A stretch of DNA of 64,000 nucleotides, taken from positions 1,550,001 to 1,614,000 of the forward strand of contig NZ_CP107819.1 in NCBI RefSeq assembly GCF_036346295.1. The letters are read 5' to 3'. This DNA is from Streptomyces sp. NBC_00536. Its GTDB lineage: Bacteria; Actinomycetota; Actinomycetes; Streptomycetales; Streptomycetaceae. Below, in pieces: positions 15,793 to 29,728 of the stretch (its first letter is position 1; every line of letters starts with the position of its first letter). The notes under the pieces are model-generated. The model was not told the origin of the DNA and did no database searches. It was given only the letters and a program-made list of their open reading frames with translations. The position numbers were made by a program, and so were the translations under genes.

Positions 15793-17904
15793 TCAGCCGA
15801 TGTCCGGCGGGTCGATCCGCACCCGGATCGTGTCCGCCACCGCGACCCCGCGGGCCATCCTGGCGGCCTGGGCCGTCTTGAGGGCCGCGGCCAGCGCGGC
15901 GCCGCTGCCCGGGGGCACCCGGACCAGGGCCCGCTCGCCGGGCGACGGCTCGCCCCGGCGGCCGTGCAAGGGCACCGGGCCCAGGATCTCCGCATCGCCC
16001 GGCAGCCCGGCCCCCGCCAGGAACGCGTCCAGCGCCTCGCGCCGCCCCGCCACCGCGGCCATCCGGGAGACCGGGGGGAAGCCCAGCTGCGCGCGCTCGG
16101 CCAGTTCCCGTACGGCGTGCCCCACGGGATCCCAGCGCACCAGGGCCTGGACCGGCCGCAGCGTCGGTTCGGCGACGACGACCACCGAGCCGTCCCCCCG
16201 GACCAGCGAGGCGGCGGCGATCCAGCGCCGCAGCGCCTCCTCCCCGGCCCGCAGGTCGGGCCGCGACAGCATCGCCCAGCCGTCCAGCAGCAGCCCGGCG
16301 GCGTACCCGGCGCCCTCGGCCACCGGTTCCGCGCCCGGCGTGCACACGATCAGCGCGGGCCGGTCGGGCACCGAGTCCAGCACGTGGTCCCGCCCGGAGG
16401 TCCGCACCGGGACCGCCGGGAACGCCCGCCCCAGCTCCTCCGCGGTCCGCCGGGCGCCGACCACCTGGGCCCGCAGCCGGACGGAGCCGCACTCCTCGCA
16501 GCGCCAGGCGGCCTCCCCGCGCCCGCACCACCCGCAGTGCAGCTCCCGTTCGTCGGGGGCCTCCAGCGGCCCCGCGCAGTGGCGGCAGCGGGCCGGGGTC
16601 CGGCACCGCTCGCACGCGAGCCGCGGCACGTACCCGCGCCGGGGCACCTGGACCAGGACCGGACCGGCCTTGAGTCCCTCCCGTACGGTCTCCCAGGCCA
16701 GGCTCGGCAGCCGGGCGGCGCGCGCGGCCTCGTCCCGGGCCAGCAGTTCGTCGCCCACGGTCCGGATCCGGGGCGCGCACTCCCGTACCCGCTCCCGGTC
16801 GGCGGCCAGCGGCCGGGCCCAGCCGGACTCGACGAGCTGGGCGGCCTCCACGGTGCAGCTGGTGCTGCCGACGAGGAAGGCGCAGCCGTCGGTGACCGCG
16901 CGCAGTTCGAGCACCTCCCGCACGTGCGGGAAGGGGGCGTGGTCATCGCTGTGGCTGGAGTCGCCGTCGTCCCAGACGGCCACCAGGCCGAGGTCCTTGA
17001 CGGGTGCGAACATCGCGGCCCGGGTGCCGATCACGGCCTTCACCGAGCCGCGGTGGACGGCGAGCCACTGCCGGTAGCGCTTCTCGGGACCGGATTCGGC
17101 GGTCAGCAGCGCGTGCCGCCCCTCCCCCAGCAGCGCGGTCAGGGCGGCGTCCACCCGGGACGCGGTGCGCCCGTCGGGCAGGACGGCCAGGGCGCCGCGG
17201 CCGGAGGCGAGGGTGGCGGCCATGGCCCGGGCCAGCTCGTCGGCCCAGCCCGGCCCGGGCAGCGCGGTCCACACCGCGCGCGGGTCGGCTCCGGCCGCCA
17301 GGGCCCGCAGGAAGCCGGGCCCGGCCGGATAGCGCTCCCAGCCTCCGGGGTCCGGCGCGGCGGGCACGGGCAGCGGCTCCGGCGAGGGCTTGGCCTCGGC
17401 GCGGGCGTTGCGGGGCGGGAGGGCGAGCTGGAGGACATCGGCCAGGCTGCCCGCGTACCGGTCGGCGACGGCCCGGGCGAGGGCGAGCATGCGCGGGCCG
17501 AGGACGGCTTCGGGCGAGACGACCTGGGCGAGGGCCGCGAGCGGGCCGTTGTAGTCGGTGTCGGCGCGCCGCTCGACGACGAAGCCGTCGATGAGGCCGC
17601 CGCCCTCGCGGCGGCCCCCGTGCACCTGGTGGGAGCCCGCGCCGAAGCGGACCCGGACCCGGACCCCGGGCTGCGCGGCCTCCGACAGGTCCTCGGGGAC
17701 GGCGTAGTCCCAGAGCTGGTCGAGGTGGAGCACGCCCTTGTTCACGAGGATCCGCGCGACGGGCAGTTCCCGGGCCAGCGAGGCACCGCGCCAGGTGCGC
17801 GGCTTGGCCTTGGGCGCCTTGGCCTTCGCCTCGGCGACCATCTCCCGCATCAGCGCGAGCTGTTCCGGCGCCCCGCCGGTCCCGTCTTCGTTCTGGCTGC
17901 TCAC
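15793..17904 (-). CDS. priA: PriA-like primosomal protein without helicase motifs
   Basis: I place the start at GTG 17904 behind GGTGAG. In-frame ATGs at 17922 and 17937 are alternatives. The 703-residue protein keeps PriA's N-terminal 3' DNA-end-binding domain (PVARILVNKGVLHLDQLWDY, VRVRVRFGAGSHQVHGG). It also keeps the zinc cluster (CERCRTPARCRHCAG, then CGWCGRGEAAWRCEECG) and the C-terminal domain. However, the Walker A GxxGxGKT is absent: the region reads LASGRGALAVLPDGRTASR. There is no DEAH box either: WDDGDSSHSDDHAPFPH stands there. This agrees with what is known of actinobacterial PriA and implies replication-restart scaffolding without DNA unwinding. It follows metK on the same strand, 116 bp away. 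Confidence 0.9.
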   Translation of the reverse strand: MSSQNEDGTGGAPEQLALMREMVAEAKAKAPKAKPRTWRGASLARELPVARILVNKGVLHLDQLWDYAVPEDLSEAAQPGVRVRVRFGAGSHQVHGGRREGGGLIDGFVVERRADTDYNGPLAALAQVVSPEAVLGPRMLALARAVADRYAGSLADVLQLALPPRNARAEAKPSPEPLPVPAAPDPGGWERYPAGPGFLRALAAGADPRAVWTALPGPGWADELARAMAATLASGRGALAVLPDGRTASRVDAALTALLGEGRHALLTAESGPEKRYRQWLAVHRGSVKAVIGTRAAMFAPVKDLGLVAVWDDGDSSHSDDHAPFPHVREVLELRAVTDGCAFLVGSTSCTVEAAQLVESGWARPLAADRERVRECAPRIRTVGDELLARDEAARAARLPSLAWETVREGLKAGPVLVQVPRRGYVPRLACERCRTPARCRHCAGPLEAPDERELHCGWCGRGEAAWRCEECGSVRLRAQVVGARRTAEELGRAFPAVPVRTSGRDHVLDSVPDRPALIVCTPGAEPVAEGAGYAAGLLLDGWAMLSRPDLRAGEEALRRWIAAASLVRGDGSVVVVAEPTLRPVQALVRWDPVGHAVRELAERAQLGFPPVSRMAAVAGRREALDAFLAGAGLPGDAEILGPVPLHGRRGEPSPGERALVRVPPGSGAALAAALKTAQAARMARGVAVADTIRVRIDPPDIG

Positions 17905-17963
17905 ACCGGAATTCTCACCCATGCCACCGACAGTCACGGCACGGCGAACGACGCGCGGGACGG

Positions 17964-17999
17964 CGAACGGCCCCGGACCGTGAGGTCCGGGGCCGTTCG
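17964..17999. terminator. Terminator after metK
   Basis: A perfect 15-bp stem (17964-17978 with 17985-17999, CGAACGGCCCCGGAC) and a 6-nt loop, 21 bp past the metK stop on the minus strand and before priA. Confidence 0.8.
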
Positions 18000-18020
18000 T
18001 GAAGCGTGATCCGGCTGTGC

Positions 18021-19229
<1,209 letters not shown>

Positions 19230-19424
19230 ATCGCTCCCTGGGGTTGCAGCGGCTGCTGGCTGATCAATTGGCGGAACACTACCGGGAGCTGCGCCTGGCC
19301 GTGTTCCTTGTGCAGTTTATCGGTCGCCACCGTCTGCCGGACCACCCGTCTCGCCTTGTGGGAGCCGTGTGACCTGCGGCACTCCATCTTGTCTCATCGG
19401 ACAGCCGGAGAAAAGGGCCGTCTT

Positions 19425-20654
19425 TCAGGCGCGTCGGAGGGTGACCGGCGGCGCCAGCCGGGTCACCACCTGGTCCCAGATGACATCGGCGAGGGCTTCC
19501 TTGGGTCCGTAGGGCACAGGCGTCTCGGCCCCGTCAGAGGCCAGGATCACAGCCTCGTTCTCCTCGGAACCGAAGGTCTTGGCCTCGCCCACCTCATTGA
19601 CGACGAGGAGGTCGCAGCCCTTGCGGAGCAGCTTCGCCCGCCCGTTGGCCAGTACGTCGTCGGTCTCGGCGGCGAAGCCGACCACGACCTGGCCCGGCAC
19701 GGAGCGCCCGGCGGAAAGCTCCGCGAGTACGTCAGGATTGCGGACCAGGGCGACGGGCGCGGGCTCCTGCCCGTCCTGCTTCTTGATCTTGCCCTCGGCA
19801 TAGGCGGCGGGCCGGAAGTCGGCGACCGCGGCGGCCATCACCACCGCGTCGGCGTCGGCGGCCGCCTTGAGCACCGCCTCCCGCAGCTGCAGGGCCGTCC
19901 CCACGCGTACGACGTCCACCCCGGCGGGGTCGGCGAGCGCGGCGTTGGCGGCGACGAGGGTGACCCGGGCCCCGCGGGCCACGGCGGTCCGGGCGAGGGC
20001 GTAGCCCTGCTTGCCGGAGGAGCGGTTGCCGAGGAACCGGACCGGGTCCAGCGGCTCGCGCGTACCGCCCGCGCTGATCACGACGTGCCGTCCGGCGAGG
20101 TCGGGCCCGGCCTCCGCGCCCCGCCGCAGGATCCCGCGGCACACCTCGAAGATCTCCTCGGGGTCGGGCAGCCGCCCCTTGCCGGTGTCCTTGCCGGTGA
20201 GCCGCCCGACGGCGGGCTCGATCACCACGGCGCCCCGGCGGCGCAGCGTGGCCACGTTCTCCTGGGTGGCGGGGTGCTCCCACATCTCGGTGTGCATGGC
20301 GGGGGCGAAGACCACCGGGCAGCGGGCGGTGAGCAGGGTGTTCGTGAGCAGGTCGTCGGCGAGGCCGTGGGCGGCCTTGGCCAGCATGTCGGCGGTGGCC
20401 GGGGCGACCACGACGAGGTCGGCGCCCTGGCCGATCCGCACGTGGGGCACCTCGTGGACGCTCTCCCAGACCCGGGTGGAGGCGGGGTTCCCGGAGAGTG
20501 CGGCCCAGGTGGCCTCGCCCACGAAGTTCAGCGACGCCTCGGTCGGCACCACGCGGACCTCGTGTCCGGACTCGGTCAGCCGGCGCAGCAGCTCGCAGGC
20601 CTTGTAGGCGGCGATCCCGCCGCTGACCCCGAGCACGACCTTCGGCTTGTCCAC
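19425..20654 (-). CDS. coaBC: Bifunctional phosphopantothenoylcysteine decarboxylase / phosphopantothenate-cysteine ligase
   Basis: This 409-residue bifunctional enzyme carries out two steps of coenzyme A synthesis. The CoaC flavoprotein half (about 1-180) has VLGVSGGIAAYKACELLRRL, VVVAPATADMLAKAAHGLADDLL and the PAMHTEMW motif, with His where many bacteria have Asn, a form I recall for actinobacteria. The CoaB half has ISAGGTREPLDPVRFLGNRSS, VVMAAAVADFRPA, and the CTP-binding lysine region FGSEENEAVILASDG. Co-directional with rpoZ and gmk upstream, a widespread arrangement. Confidence 0.97.
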   Translation of the reverse strand: MDKPKVVLGVSGGIAAYKACELLRRLTESGHEVRVVPTEASLNFVGEATWAALSGNPASTRVWESVHEVPHVRIGQGADLVVVAPATADMLAKAAHGLADDLLTNTLLTARCPVVFAPAMHTEMWEHPATQENVATLRRRGAVVIEPAVGRLTGKDTGKGRLPDPEEIFEVCRGILRRGAEAGPDLAGRHVVISAGGTREPLDPVRFLGNRSSGKQGYALARTAVARGARVTLVAANAALADPAGVDVVRVGTALQLREAVLKAAADADAVVMAAAVADFRPAAYAEGKIKKQDGQEPAPVALVRNPDVLAELSAGRSVPGQVVVGFAAETDDVLANGRAKLLRKGCDLLVVNEVGEAKTFGSEENEAVILASDGAETPVPYGPKEALADVIWDQVVTRLAPPVTLRRA

Positions 20655-20734
20655 TGCGACTCCCTCGTCACCTCACGCGCCGCCCCACCGGGACGACATG
20701 ACACCGACACCGACACCGACCCTAAGACATGACA

Positions 20735-20773
20735 CACCTCAGGCCCGGCAGTCGGTCTACCGGGCCTGAGGTG
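20735..20773. terminator. Terminator after rpoZ
   Basis: A perfect 14-bp stem (20735-20748 with 20760-20773, CACCTCAGGCCCGG) with an 11-nt loop, just past the rpoZ stop on the minus strand. Short CCGACA tandem copies at 20700-20722 lie beyond it. Confidence 0.75.
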
Positions 20774-20798
20774 ACAAAAATCGGGTGTCGCGTGCTGC

Positions 20799-21071
20799 TT
20801 AGGTGGCCGGGGCCTCGATGGCCTCGGAGGTCAGCAGACCCGCGTTGATCTCGCGCAGCGCGATCGAAAGCGGCTTCTCGTGGACGTGGGTGTCCACCAG
20901 GGGCCCGACGTACTCCAGCAGGCCCTCACCGAGCTGCGAGTAGTACGCATTGATCTGACGGGCACGCTTGGCCGCGTAGATCACGAGGCTGTACTTCGAG
21001 TCGGTGGCCTCGAGCAGCTCGTCGATCGGCGGGTTGATGATGCCCTCGGGCGCAGACATGGAAGAGGACAC
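20799..21071 (-). CDS. rpoZ: RNA polymerase omega subunit
   Basis: This 90-residue protein contains the omega core: [37 protein letters not shown] and a C-terminal [17 protein letters not shown] 21071 has GGAAGG 6 nt upstream, so I prefer it over the in-frame ATG 21059. Omega assists assembly of the RNA polymerase core and, in other bacteria, forms part of a ppGpp site, which is relevant because relA is also in this window. It follows gmk by 38 bp on the same strand. Confidence 0.97.
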   Translation of the reverse strand: MSSSMSAPEGIINPPIDELLEATDSKYSLVIYAAKRARQINAYYSQLGEGLLEYVGPLVDTHVHEKPLSIALREINAGLLTSEAIEAPAT

Positions 21072-21109
21072 GCTCTACCTTCCGAAGATGGGTAATGATC
21101 GAACAACGA

Positions 21110-21673
21110 TCAAACAACTGCCACCAAGGCTAGCAGCTCGCGGGCCACGTCCTCGACGGAGGTATTGACAAGGGTGGTGTCGAACTCCTCTTCGGCGGCG
21201 AGTTCGATCTTCGCGGCCGCCAGTCGGCGCTCGATGACCTCGGCCGATTCCGTGCCGCGGCCGGTCAGCCGGCGGACCAGCTCCTCCCAGCTGGGCGGAG
21301 CGAGGAAGACCAGCTGGGCCTCGGCCATCGACTCGCGGACGAGCCGGGCGCCCTGCAGGTCGATCTCCAGCAGCACCGGCTCGCCGTTGTCCAGGCGTTC
21401 CAGCACCGCGCCGCGCGGTGTGCCGTAGCGGTTGCCCGCGAACTCGGCCCACTCCAGCAGCTCGCCATTGGCGATCAGCTTGTCGAACTCGTCGTCTGTG
21501 ACGAAGAAGTAGTGGACTCCGTGACGCTCACCGGGCCGCGGCTTGCGGGTGGTGGCCGAGACCGAAAGCCATACCTCGGGGTGGACCTTGCGCATATGCG
21601 CGACGACCGTGCTCTTGCCGACCCCTGAGGGGCCGGAGAGCACGGTCAGCCGCGGACGTACCTCTGCTGCCAT
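21110..21673 (-). CDS. gmk: Guanylate kinase
   Basis: I set the start at ATG 21673, which begins just before the P-loop as in other Gmk proteins. The frame is open to 21802 but that would overlap sIHF, and the ribosome binding site here is weak. The 187-residue enzyme phosphorylates GMP to GDP. Motifs: [40 protein letters not shown] for GMP binding, and [15 protein letters not shown]. Order sIHF-gmk-rpoZ-coaBC-metK is a conserved actinobacterial block. Confidence 0.95.
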   Translation of the reverse strand: MAAEVRPRLTVLSGPSGVGKSTVVAHMRKVHPEVWLSVSATTRKPRPGERHGVHYFFVTDDEFDKLIANGELLEWAEFAGNRYGTPRGAVLERLDNGEPVLLEIDLQGARLVRESMAEAQLVFLAPPSWEELVRRLTGRGTESAEVIERRLAAAKIELAAEEEFDTTLVNTSVEDVARELLALVAVV

Positions 21674-21734
21674 AGAGCGATTATCCAGGCTCCCAGGACT
21701 GCCTGAGAACACCGGGAGAACTTCGGGTGACGCG

Positions 21735-22058
21735 TCAGGCGCCGCTGCCGCCGAACTCGCGCTCCAGGGAAGCGATCTGGTTGGAACCGAGACCTCGGAC
21801 ACGCCGGGACTCGGAAATGCCGAGGCGCTCCATGAGCTGCTTGGCGCGGACCTTGCCCACGCCCGGCAGAGACTCCAGGAGAGCGGACACCTTCATCTTG
21901 CCGATGACATCGTTCTCCTGTCCCTGCTTGATGACCTCGTGCAGGGATGCACCGGAGTGCTTGAGTCGATTCTTCACCTCGGCCCGCTCCCGGCGAGCCG
22001 CGGCGGCCTTTTCGAGCGCGGCTGCGCGCTGTTCAGGGGTAAGGGGCGGAAGAGCCAC
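21735..22058 (-). CDS. mihF: Integration host factor, actinobacterial type (sIHF/mIHF)
   Basis: I place the start at GTG 22058 with GAGGTGA 8 nt upstream, giving 107 residues, the family's usual length. The protein begins [20 protein letters not shown], followed by a basic helix ([14 protein letters not shown]). The helix-two-turn-helix DNA-binding core is [20 protein letters not shown] and [11 protein letters not shown]. It is a nucleoid-associated protein that binds double-stranded DNA and influences development and antibiotic production in Streptomyces. It is unrelated to the alpha/beta IHF of proteobacteria. Followed 61 bp later by gmk. Confidence 0.96.
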   Translation of the reverse strand: MALPPLTPEQRAAALEKAAAARRERAEVKNRLKHSGASLHEVIKQGQENDVIGKMKVSALLESLPGVGKVRAKQLMERLGISESRRVRGLGSNQIASLEREFGGSGA

Positions 22059-22256
22059 GCCTACGTCACCTCGGATGTCGAACTGTCGGATACGGACCGG
22101 TGGGGAACACAAGGCACCTCACCAGGCGAGCCCCACGAACGACGGTCCCGCAGGTCCGCCGTTCGTTCACTCTGGTCGGAGACTAGCGGCCGCGGCCGCT
22201 CCAGTCAGCGAGAACGGACGAAAAGTCCTGGTCAGCCTCCACTGAACCGTACATCA

Positions 22257-22282
22257 CGGACAAAATACCCCGGTTTTGTCCG
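22257..22282. terminator. Possible hairpin upstream of the sIHF gene
   Basis: CGGACAAAA (22257-22265) and TTTTGTCCG (22274-22282) form a perfect 9-bp stem with an 8-nt loop, unusually AT-rich for this DNA. It may end pyrF transcription or shape the sIHF leader. Weakly supported. Confidence 0.35.
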
Positions 22283-22375
22283 GCGGAGGACGTACGAATT
22301 CGTCATGTGGACCGATGGGCCGGCCCCACGGCGGACGTGAACGACCCGATCCCGCGGTCGGACGGCGCCGCCCCG

Positions 22376-22625
22376 CCGCATCCAGCCCCGCCGGCGATTG
22401 AGGCGCCGCCGGAGGCACACGGGCGGCCACCGCCCGGCCGCATCCAGCCCCGCCGGCGATTGAGGCGCCGCCGGAGGCACACGGGCGGCCACCGTCCGCT
22501 CAACTACGCCTGAGGGGCCGCTGACGCCGGCGGGGCCCTCCTGGGGCGCCTCAAACGCCGGCGAGGCTGAGGTTGGCCCCGCCACATCCAGCCTCATCGG
22601 CACGCCGGCGGGGCTGAGGTTGGCC
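22376..22625. repeat. Dispersed hairpin repeats, including a 62-bp tandem duplication
   Basis: The 22059-22642 gap holds no gene. A 57-bp segment beginning CCGCATCCAGCCCCGCCGGC at 22376 recurs at 22438 (62-bp spacing). Two reverse-orientation copies of the core follow at about 22545-22580 and 22597-22625. Each core (CCGGCG, then a loop with TTGAGGCGC, then CGCCGG) can form a 6-bp GC stem. The array lies directly downstream of pyrF. Confidence 0.85.
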
Positions 22626-22642
22626 CCCGCCAGGGGGGTGCG

Positions 22643-23503
22643 TCAGGCCGACGCGATGGCCTTGCGGATGGCGTCGGCGAATTCGAGGGCCGAGGCGCGG
22701 AGCGCGGCCGCGTCGGGGCCGTGGCTCAGGACGCCGCGCGACACGTTCGGGACGACGTTGCGGACGGCCGCGCCGAAGACCGCCGGGAGGTCGGCCGCGG
22801 TGGCGCCCTGCGCACCGATGCCCGGGGCCAGCAGCGGCCCGTTGATGTCCAGGTCGAAGGAGGACAGGTCCCCGAGGGTCGCACCCACGACCGCTCCGAA
22901 GGAGCCCATCGGCTCCGCGCCGGTGTTCTCCGCGGCCAGGTGCGCCAGCATCGTCGCACCGATGGTCCGCCCGTCCTCGCGCACCGCCCGCTGGACCTCC
23001 GCGCCCTCGGGGTTGGAGGTGAGGGCCAGGACGAAGAGCCCGGCACCCGACTCGCGCGCCAGCGCCACGGCGGGGGCGAGCGACCCGTAGCCGAGGTACG
23101 GGGAGACGGTCAGCGCGTCGGAGAAGAGCGGCGAGGCCGGGTCGAGGAAGGTCTGGGCGTAGGCGGCCATCGTCGAGCCGATGTCACCGCGCTTGGCGTC
23201 CATGACGACCAGCGTGCCCGCGGCCCGGGCGTCCGCGACGGTCCGTTCCAGCACCGCGATGCCCCGGGAGCCGAAGCGCTCGAAGAAGGCGGCCTGCGGC
23301 TTGAAGACGGCCACCTGGTCGGCCAGCGCCTCGACGACGGTCCGCGAGAAGCGCTCCAGGCCCGCGATGTCGTCGTTCAGGCCCCAGGAGGCCAGCAGGG
23401 CGGCGTGCGGGTCGATGCCGACGCACAGCGGGCCGCGGGTGTCCATGGCCTCGCGCAGGCGCTTGCCGAAGGGGATCACAGGGGCGGAGGTCACAGCGGT
23501 CAC
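22643..23503 (-). CDS. pyrF: Orotidine 5'-phosphate decarboxylase
   Basis: This 286-residue protein converts OMP to UMP, the last de novo pyrimidine step. Motifs: CVGIDPHAALLASWGL, FKPQAAFFERFG, the catalytic VVMDAKRGDIGSTMAAYA and DALTVSPYLGYGSL. The length and the AKRGDIGST form are those of the longer actinobacterial PyrF type. GTG 23503 overlaps the pyrD stop (GTGA), so the two are translationally coupled. An in-frame GTG at 23494 is an alternative. The gene is followed by a repeat array rather than a simple terminator. Confidence 0.97.
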   Translation of the reverse strand: MTAVTSAPVIPFGKRLREAMDTRGPLCVGIDPHAALLASWGLNDDIAGLERFSRTVVEALADQVAVFKPQAAFFERFGSRGIAVLERTVADARAAGTLVVMDAKRGDIGSTMAAYAQTFLDPASPLFSDALTVSPYLGYGSLAPAVALARESGAGLFVLALTSNPEGAEVQRAVREDGRTIGATMLAHLAAENTGAEPMGSFGAVVGATLGDLSSFDLDINGPLLAPGIGAQGATAADLPAVFGAAVRNVVPNVSRGVLSHGPDAAALRASALEFADAIRKAIASA

Positions 23504-24606
23504 GCGGCCTTTCGGGTTTCGGCGCCCACCGCTTCGGCGAGGGTCGCGTACGGACTGGTGGCCAGGCGTGCGGCCAGGCCCTTGTGGATGGCGCGGGCGT
23601 AGAACGGGCCCTCGTAGATGAAGGCGCTGTAGCCCTGGACCAGGGTGGCCCCGGCCAGGATGCGCTGCCAGGCGTCCTCGGCGTTCTCGATGCCCCCGAC
23701 GCCCACGAGGACGATCCGGTCGCCCACGCGGGCGTACAGGCGGCGCAGGACCTCCAGGGAGCGGGCCTTGACGGGCGCGCCGGAGAGTCCGCCGGTCTCC
23801 TTGACCAGTTCGGGCGCCGACTTCAGGCCGAGGCCCTCGCGGGCGATCGTGGTGTTCGTCGCGATGATGCCGTCCAGGCCCAGTTCCAGGGCGAGGTCGG
23901 CGACCGCGTCGACGTCCTCGTCGGCGAGGTCGGGGGCGATCTTGACGAGGAGGGGGACCCGGCGGCCGGTGACCGTGCGGTCCGCGGCTTCCCGTACGGC
24001 CGTCAGCAGCGGCCGCAGCGACTCCGTGGCCTGGAGGTTGCGCAGGCCGGGGGTGTTGGGCGAGGAGACGTTGACGACGAGGTAGTCGGCGTGCCGGGCG
24101 AGGCGCTCGGTGGAGGCGACGTAGTCGGCGACGGCCTCTTCCTCGGGCACGACCTTCGTCTTGCCGATGTTGACGCCGACGACCGTGTTGAAGACCGGAC
24201 GGCGGTGCGCGAGGCGCTCGGCGACGGCCGCGGAGCCCTCGTTGTTGAAGCCCATGCGGTTGATCAGCGCCCGGTCGGCGACGAGCCGGAACAGCCGCTT
24301 CTTGGGGTTGCCGGGCTGCGGCTCGGCGGTGACGGTGCCGATCTCGATGTGGTCGAAGCCGAGCATGGACATGCCGTCGATGGCCACGGCGTTCTTGTCG
24401 AAGCCCGCGGCGAGGCCGAAGGGGCCGTGCATCCGCAGGCCGAGGGCCTCGGTGCGCAGTTCCTCGTGGCGGGGGGCGAGGGCGGCCGCGGCGAAGGTCC
24501 GCAGGACCGGGGTGCGGGCCGCGAGGCGGATCCACCGGAAGGCCGTGTAGTGGGCCTTCTCGGGGTCCATCCGCTTGAAGACCAGGTTGAAGAAGAGTTT
24601 GTACAT
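23500..24606 (-). CDS. pyrD: Dihydroorotate dehydrogenase (quinone), class 2
   Basis: This 368-residue membrane-associated flavoprotein oxidises dihydroorotate with quinone as acceptor. Its N-terminal helix region ([20 protein letters not shown]) is typical of class 2. The FMN-barrel has [56 protein letters not shown] (with the catalytic Ser), [15 protein letters not shown] and [14 protein letters not shown] strong hairpin lies between the carB stop and this start (100 bp), so pyrD-pyrF may have its own promoter or be attenuated relative to the carAB operon. Confidence 0.97.
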   Translation of the reverse strand: MYKLFFNLVFKRMDPEKAHYTAFRWIRLAARTPVLRTFAAAALAPRHEELRTEALGLRMHGPFGLAAGFDKNAVAIDGMSMLGFDHIEIGTVTAEPQPGNPKKRLFRLVADRALINRMGFNNEGSAAVAERLAHRRPVFNTVVGVNIGKTKVVPEEEAVADYVASTERLARHADYLVVNVSSPNTPGLRNLQATESLRPLLTAVREAADRTVTGRRVPLLVKIAPDLADEDVDAVADLALELGLDGIIATNTTIAREGLGLKSAPELVKETGGLSGAPVKARSLEVLRRLYARVGDRIVLVGVGGIENAEDAWQRILAGATLVQGYSAFIYEGPFYARAIHKGLAARLATSPYATLAEAVGAETRKAA

Positions 24607-24633
24607 GGGCTGAGGATCCTTCTGCGCTCATGA

Positions 24634-24679
24634 AGAGGGGGACACCCGGCGCGCCTCGGCGCGTCCGGTGTCCCCCTCT
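24634..24679. terminator. Hairpin between carB and pyrD
   Basis: 22-bp arms (24634-24655 with 24658-24679) pair with two mismatches around GAGGGGGACACC. It lies 28 bp after the carB stop, so it should end or weaken transcription before pyrD. Confidence 0.7.
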
Positions 24680-24706
24680 CCTGTACGGGCTACGAGCTAC
24701 GGGCTG

Positions 24707-28007
<3,301 letters not shown>

Positions 28008-28015
<8 letters not shown>

Positions 28016-29150
28016 GCTCGGCCTCCATCAGATTCACGAAGCGGTCGAAGAGGTACGCGGCGTCGTGCGGGCCGGCAGCTGCTTCGGGGTGGTACTGGAC
28101 GCTGAAGGCCGGCTGGTCGAGCAGCTGGAGGCCCTCGACGACCTGGTCGTTCAGGCAGACGTGGGAGACCTCGGCGCGGCCGTAGGCCGTGTCCGAGACC
28201 TTGTCGAGGGGCGCGTCCACGGCGAAGCCGTGGTTGTGCGCGGTGATCTCGACCTTGCCGGTGGTGCGGTCCTGCACCGGCTGGTTGATGCCGCGGTGGC
28301 CGTACTTCAGCTTGTAGGTGCCGAAGCCGAGCGCGCGGCCCAGGATCTGGTTGCCGAAGCAGATGCCGAAGAGCGGGGTCTTGCGCTCCAGGACGCCCTG
28401 CATGACGGCGACGGGGCCGTCGGCGGTGGCCGGGTCGCCCGGGCCGTTGGAGAAGAACACGCCGTCGGGGTTGACGGCGTAGACGTCCTCGACGGTGGCG
28501 GTCGCGGGCAGCACGTGCACCTCGATGCCGCGTTCGGCCATCCGGTGCGGGGTCATGCCCTTGATGCCGAGGTCCACGGCGGCGACGGTGAACTTCTTCT
28601 CACCGATCGCGGGGACGACGTAGGTCTCCTTGGTGGCGACCTCGGCGGAGAGGTTCGCGCCCTTCATCTGCGGGGCGTCCAGGACGCGGGCCAGCAGCGC
28701 GGCGTCGTCCGCGATGGAGGCGCCCGAGAAGATGCCGACGCGCATGGCGCCGCGCTCGCGCAGGTGGCGGGTCAGGGCCCGGGTGTCGATGCCGCTGATG
28801 CCGACGACGCCCTGCTTGACCAGCTCCTCGTCCAGCGAGCGCTGCGAGCGCCAGTTGGAGGGGACGCGGGCGGGGTCGCGGACGACGTATCCGGCGACCC
28901 AGATGCGGGCCGACTCGGGGTCCTCGTCGTTGACGCCGGTGTTGCCCACGTGCGGGGCCGTCATCACGACGACCTGGCGGTGGTACGACGGGTCGGTCAG
29001 CGTCTCCTGGTAGCCGGTCATACCGGTGGAGAACACGGCTTCGCCGAAGGTCTCCCCCACGGCCCCGTAGGCGCGCCCGCGGAAGATGCGGCCGTCCTCC
29101 AGGACGAGTACGGCGGGAGCTTTGGCTGCTCCCCTGGTGGAGGTCGTCAT
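28008..29150 (-). CDS. carA: Carbamoyl-phosphate synthase small subunit (glutaminase)
   Basis: This 380-residue subunit supplies ammonia from glutamine to CarB. Motifs: [20 protein letters not shown] near residue 60, the class I amidotransferase elbow [20 protein letters not shown] with catalytic Cys, the HNHGFAVD segment, and [13 protein letters not shown] with catalytic His and Glu. The start ATG 29150 overlaps the stop of the upstream PH-like gene by 4 bp (ATGA). Confidence 0.98.
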
Positions 29151-29728
29151 CGTTCGGCGCCTTCCGTCGTGTGCGAGTGGTTCATGGAGTTGATTGCTTC
29201 GACCCAGGCGGCGTGTTCGGCCGCCCGGTCGGAGCGGAATCCGGAGTCGATCAGCTTGTCGCCGTGCGCCCAGGTGACGACGAGCAGACCGCCCTCGGTC
29301 AGTACCTTGCCCGCGATTCCCTTGTCGAGGCGGGCGCCGCGCAGCCGCGCGGCCGGTACGAAGAAGTCGGTGGCACCCGGACGGACCACGTCGAGGCCCG
29401 TGTCGGTGAGCGTCAGCTCGACCCGGCTGCGGATGCCCAGGCCGTGGGCCACGATCCGGTCGAGCCACTGGCCGGCGGTCGTGGAGCCGTGGTACCGGCC
29501 GGTCAGGGCCAGCCGGTGCGCGGGGAGACCGCTCGGTGCCGTGGGCAGCGCCGGCAGATCGTTCTGCAGTGCGCCGCGCCACTTCCAGCCCTGCCGCATC
29601 AGCCAGTACACGAACGCGATGAAGACGAGCAGACCGAGGACCCACGCGATGCGCGCGTCCCAGTCCGTCACCTCCGCCGACTGTCGTTCGGCGGCCTCGG
29701 CGGCCAGTTGGATTACTGCAGGTGTCAC
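29147..29728 (-). CDS. Single-TM PH-like domain protein inside the pyr operon
   Basis: This 193-residue protein has a transmembrane helix near residues 27-46 ([18 protein letters not shown]). A cytoplasmic beta-rich domain follows: [54 protein letters not shown] and [10 protein letters not shown]. This is the pattern of bacterial PH-like domains, which bind membrane lipids or proteins. It is translated with pyrC upstream (GTGA overlap) and carA downstream (ATGA overlap), so it is produced in step with the pyrimidine enzymes. No enzymatic motif is seen. A role in anchoring or channelling the enzymes is speculation. Confidence 0.85.
   Translation of the reverse strand: MTPAVIQLAAEAAERQSAEVTDWDARIAWVLGLLVFIAFVYWLMRQGWKWRGALQNDLPALPTAPSGLPAHRLALTGRYHGSTTAGQWLDRIVAHGLGIRSRVELTLTDTGLDVVRPGATDFFVPAARLRGARLDKGIAGKVLTEGGLLVVTWAHGDKLIDSGFRSDRAAEHAAWVEAINSMNHSHTTEGAER

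Noticed and set aside
19230..19424. SAM riboswitch upstream of metK
   Set aside because: I could not find the SAM-I, SAM-II or SAM-IV conserved cores in the leader strand.
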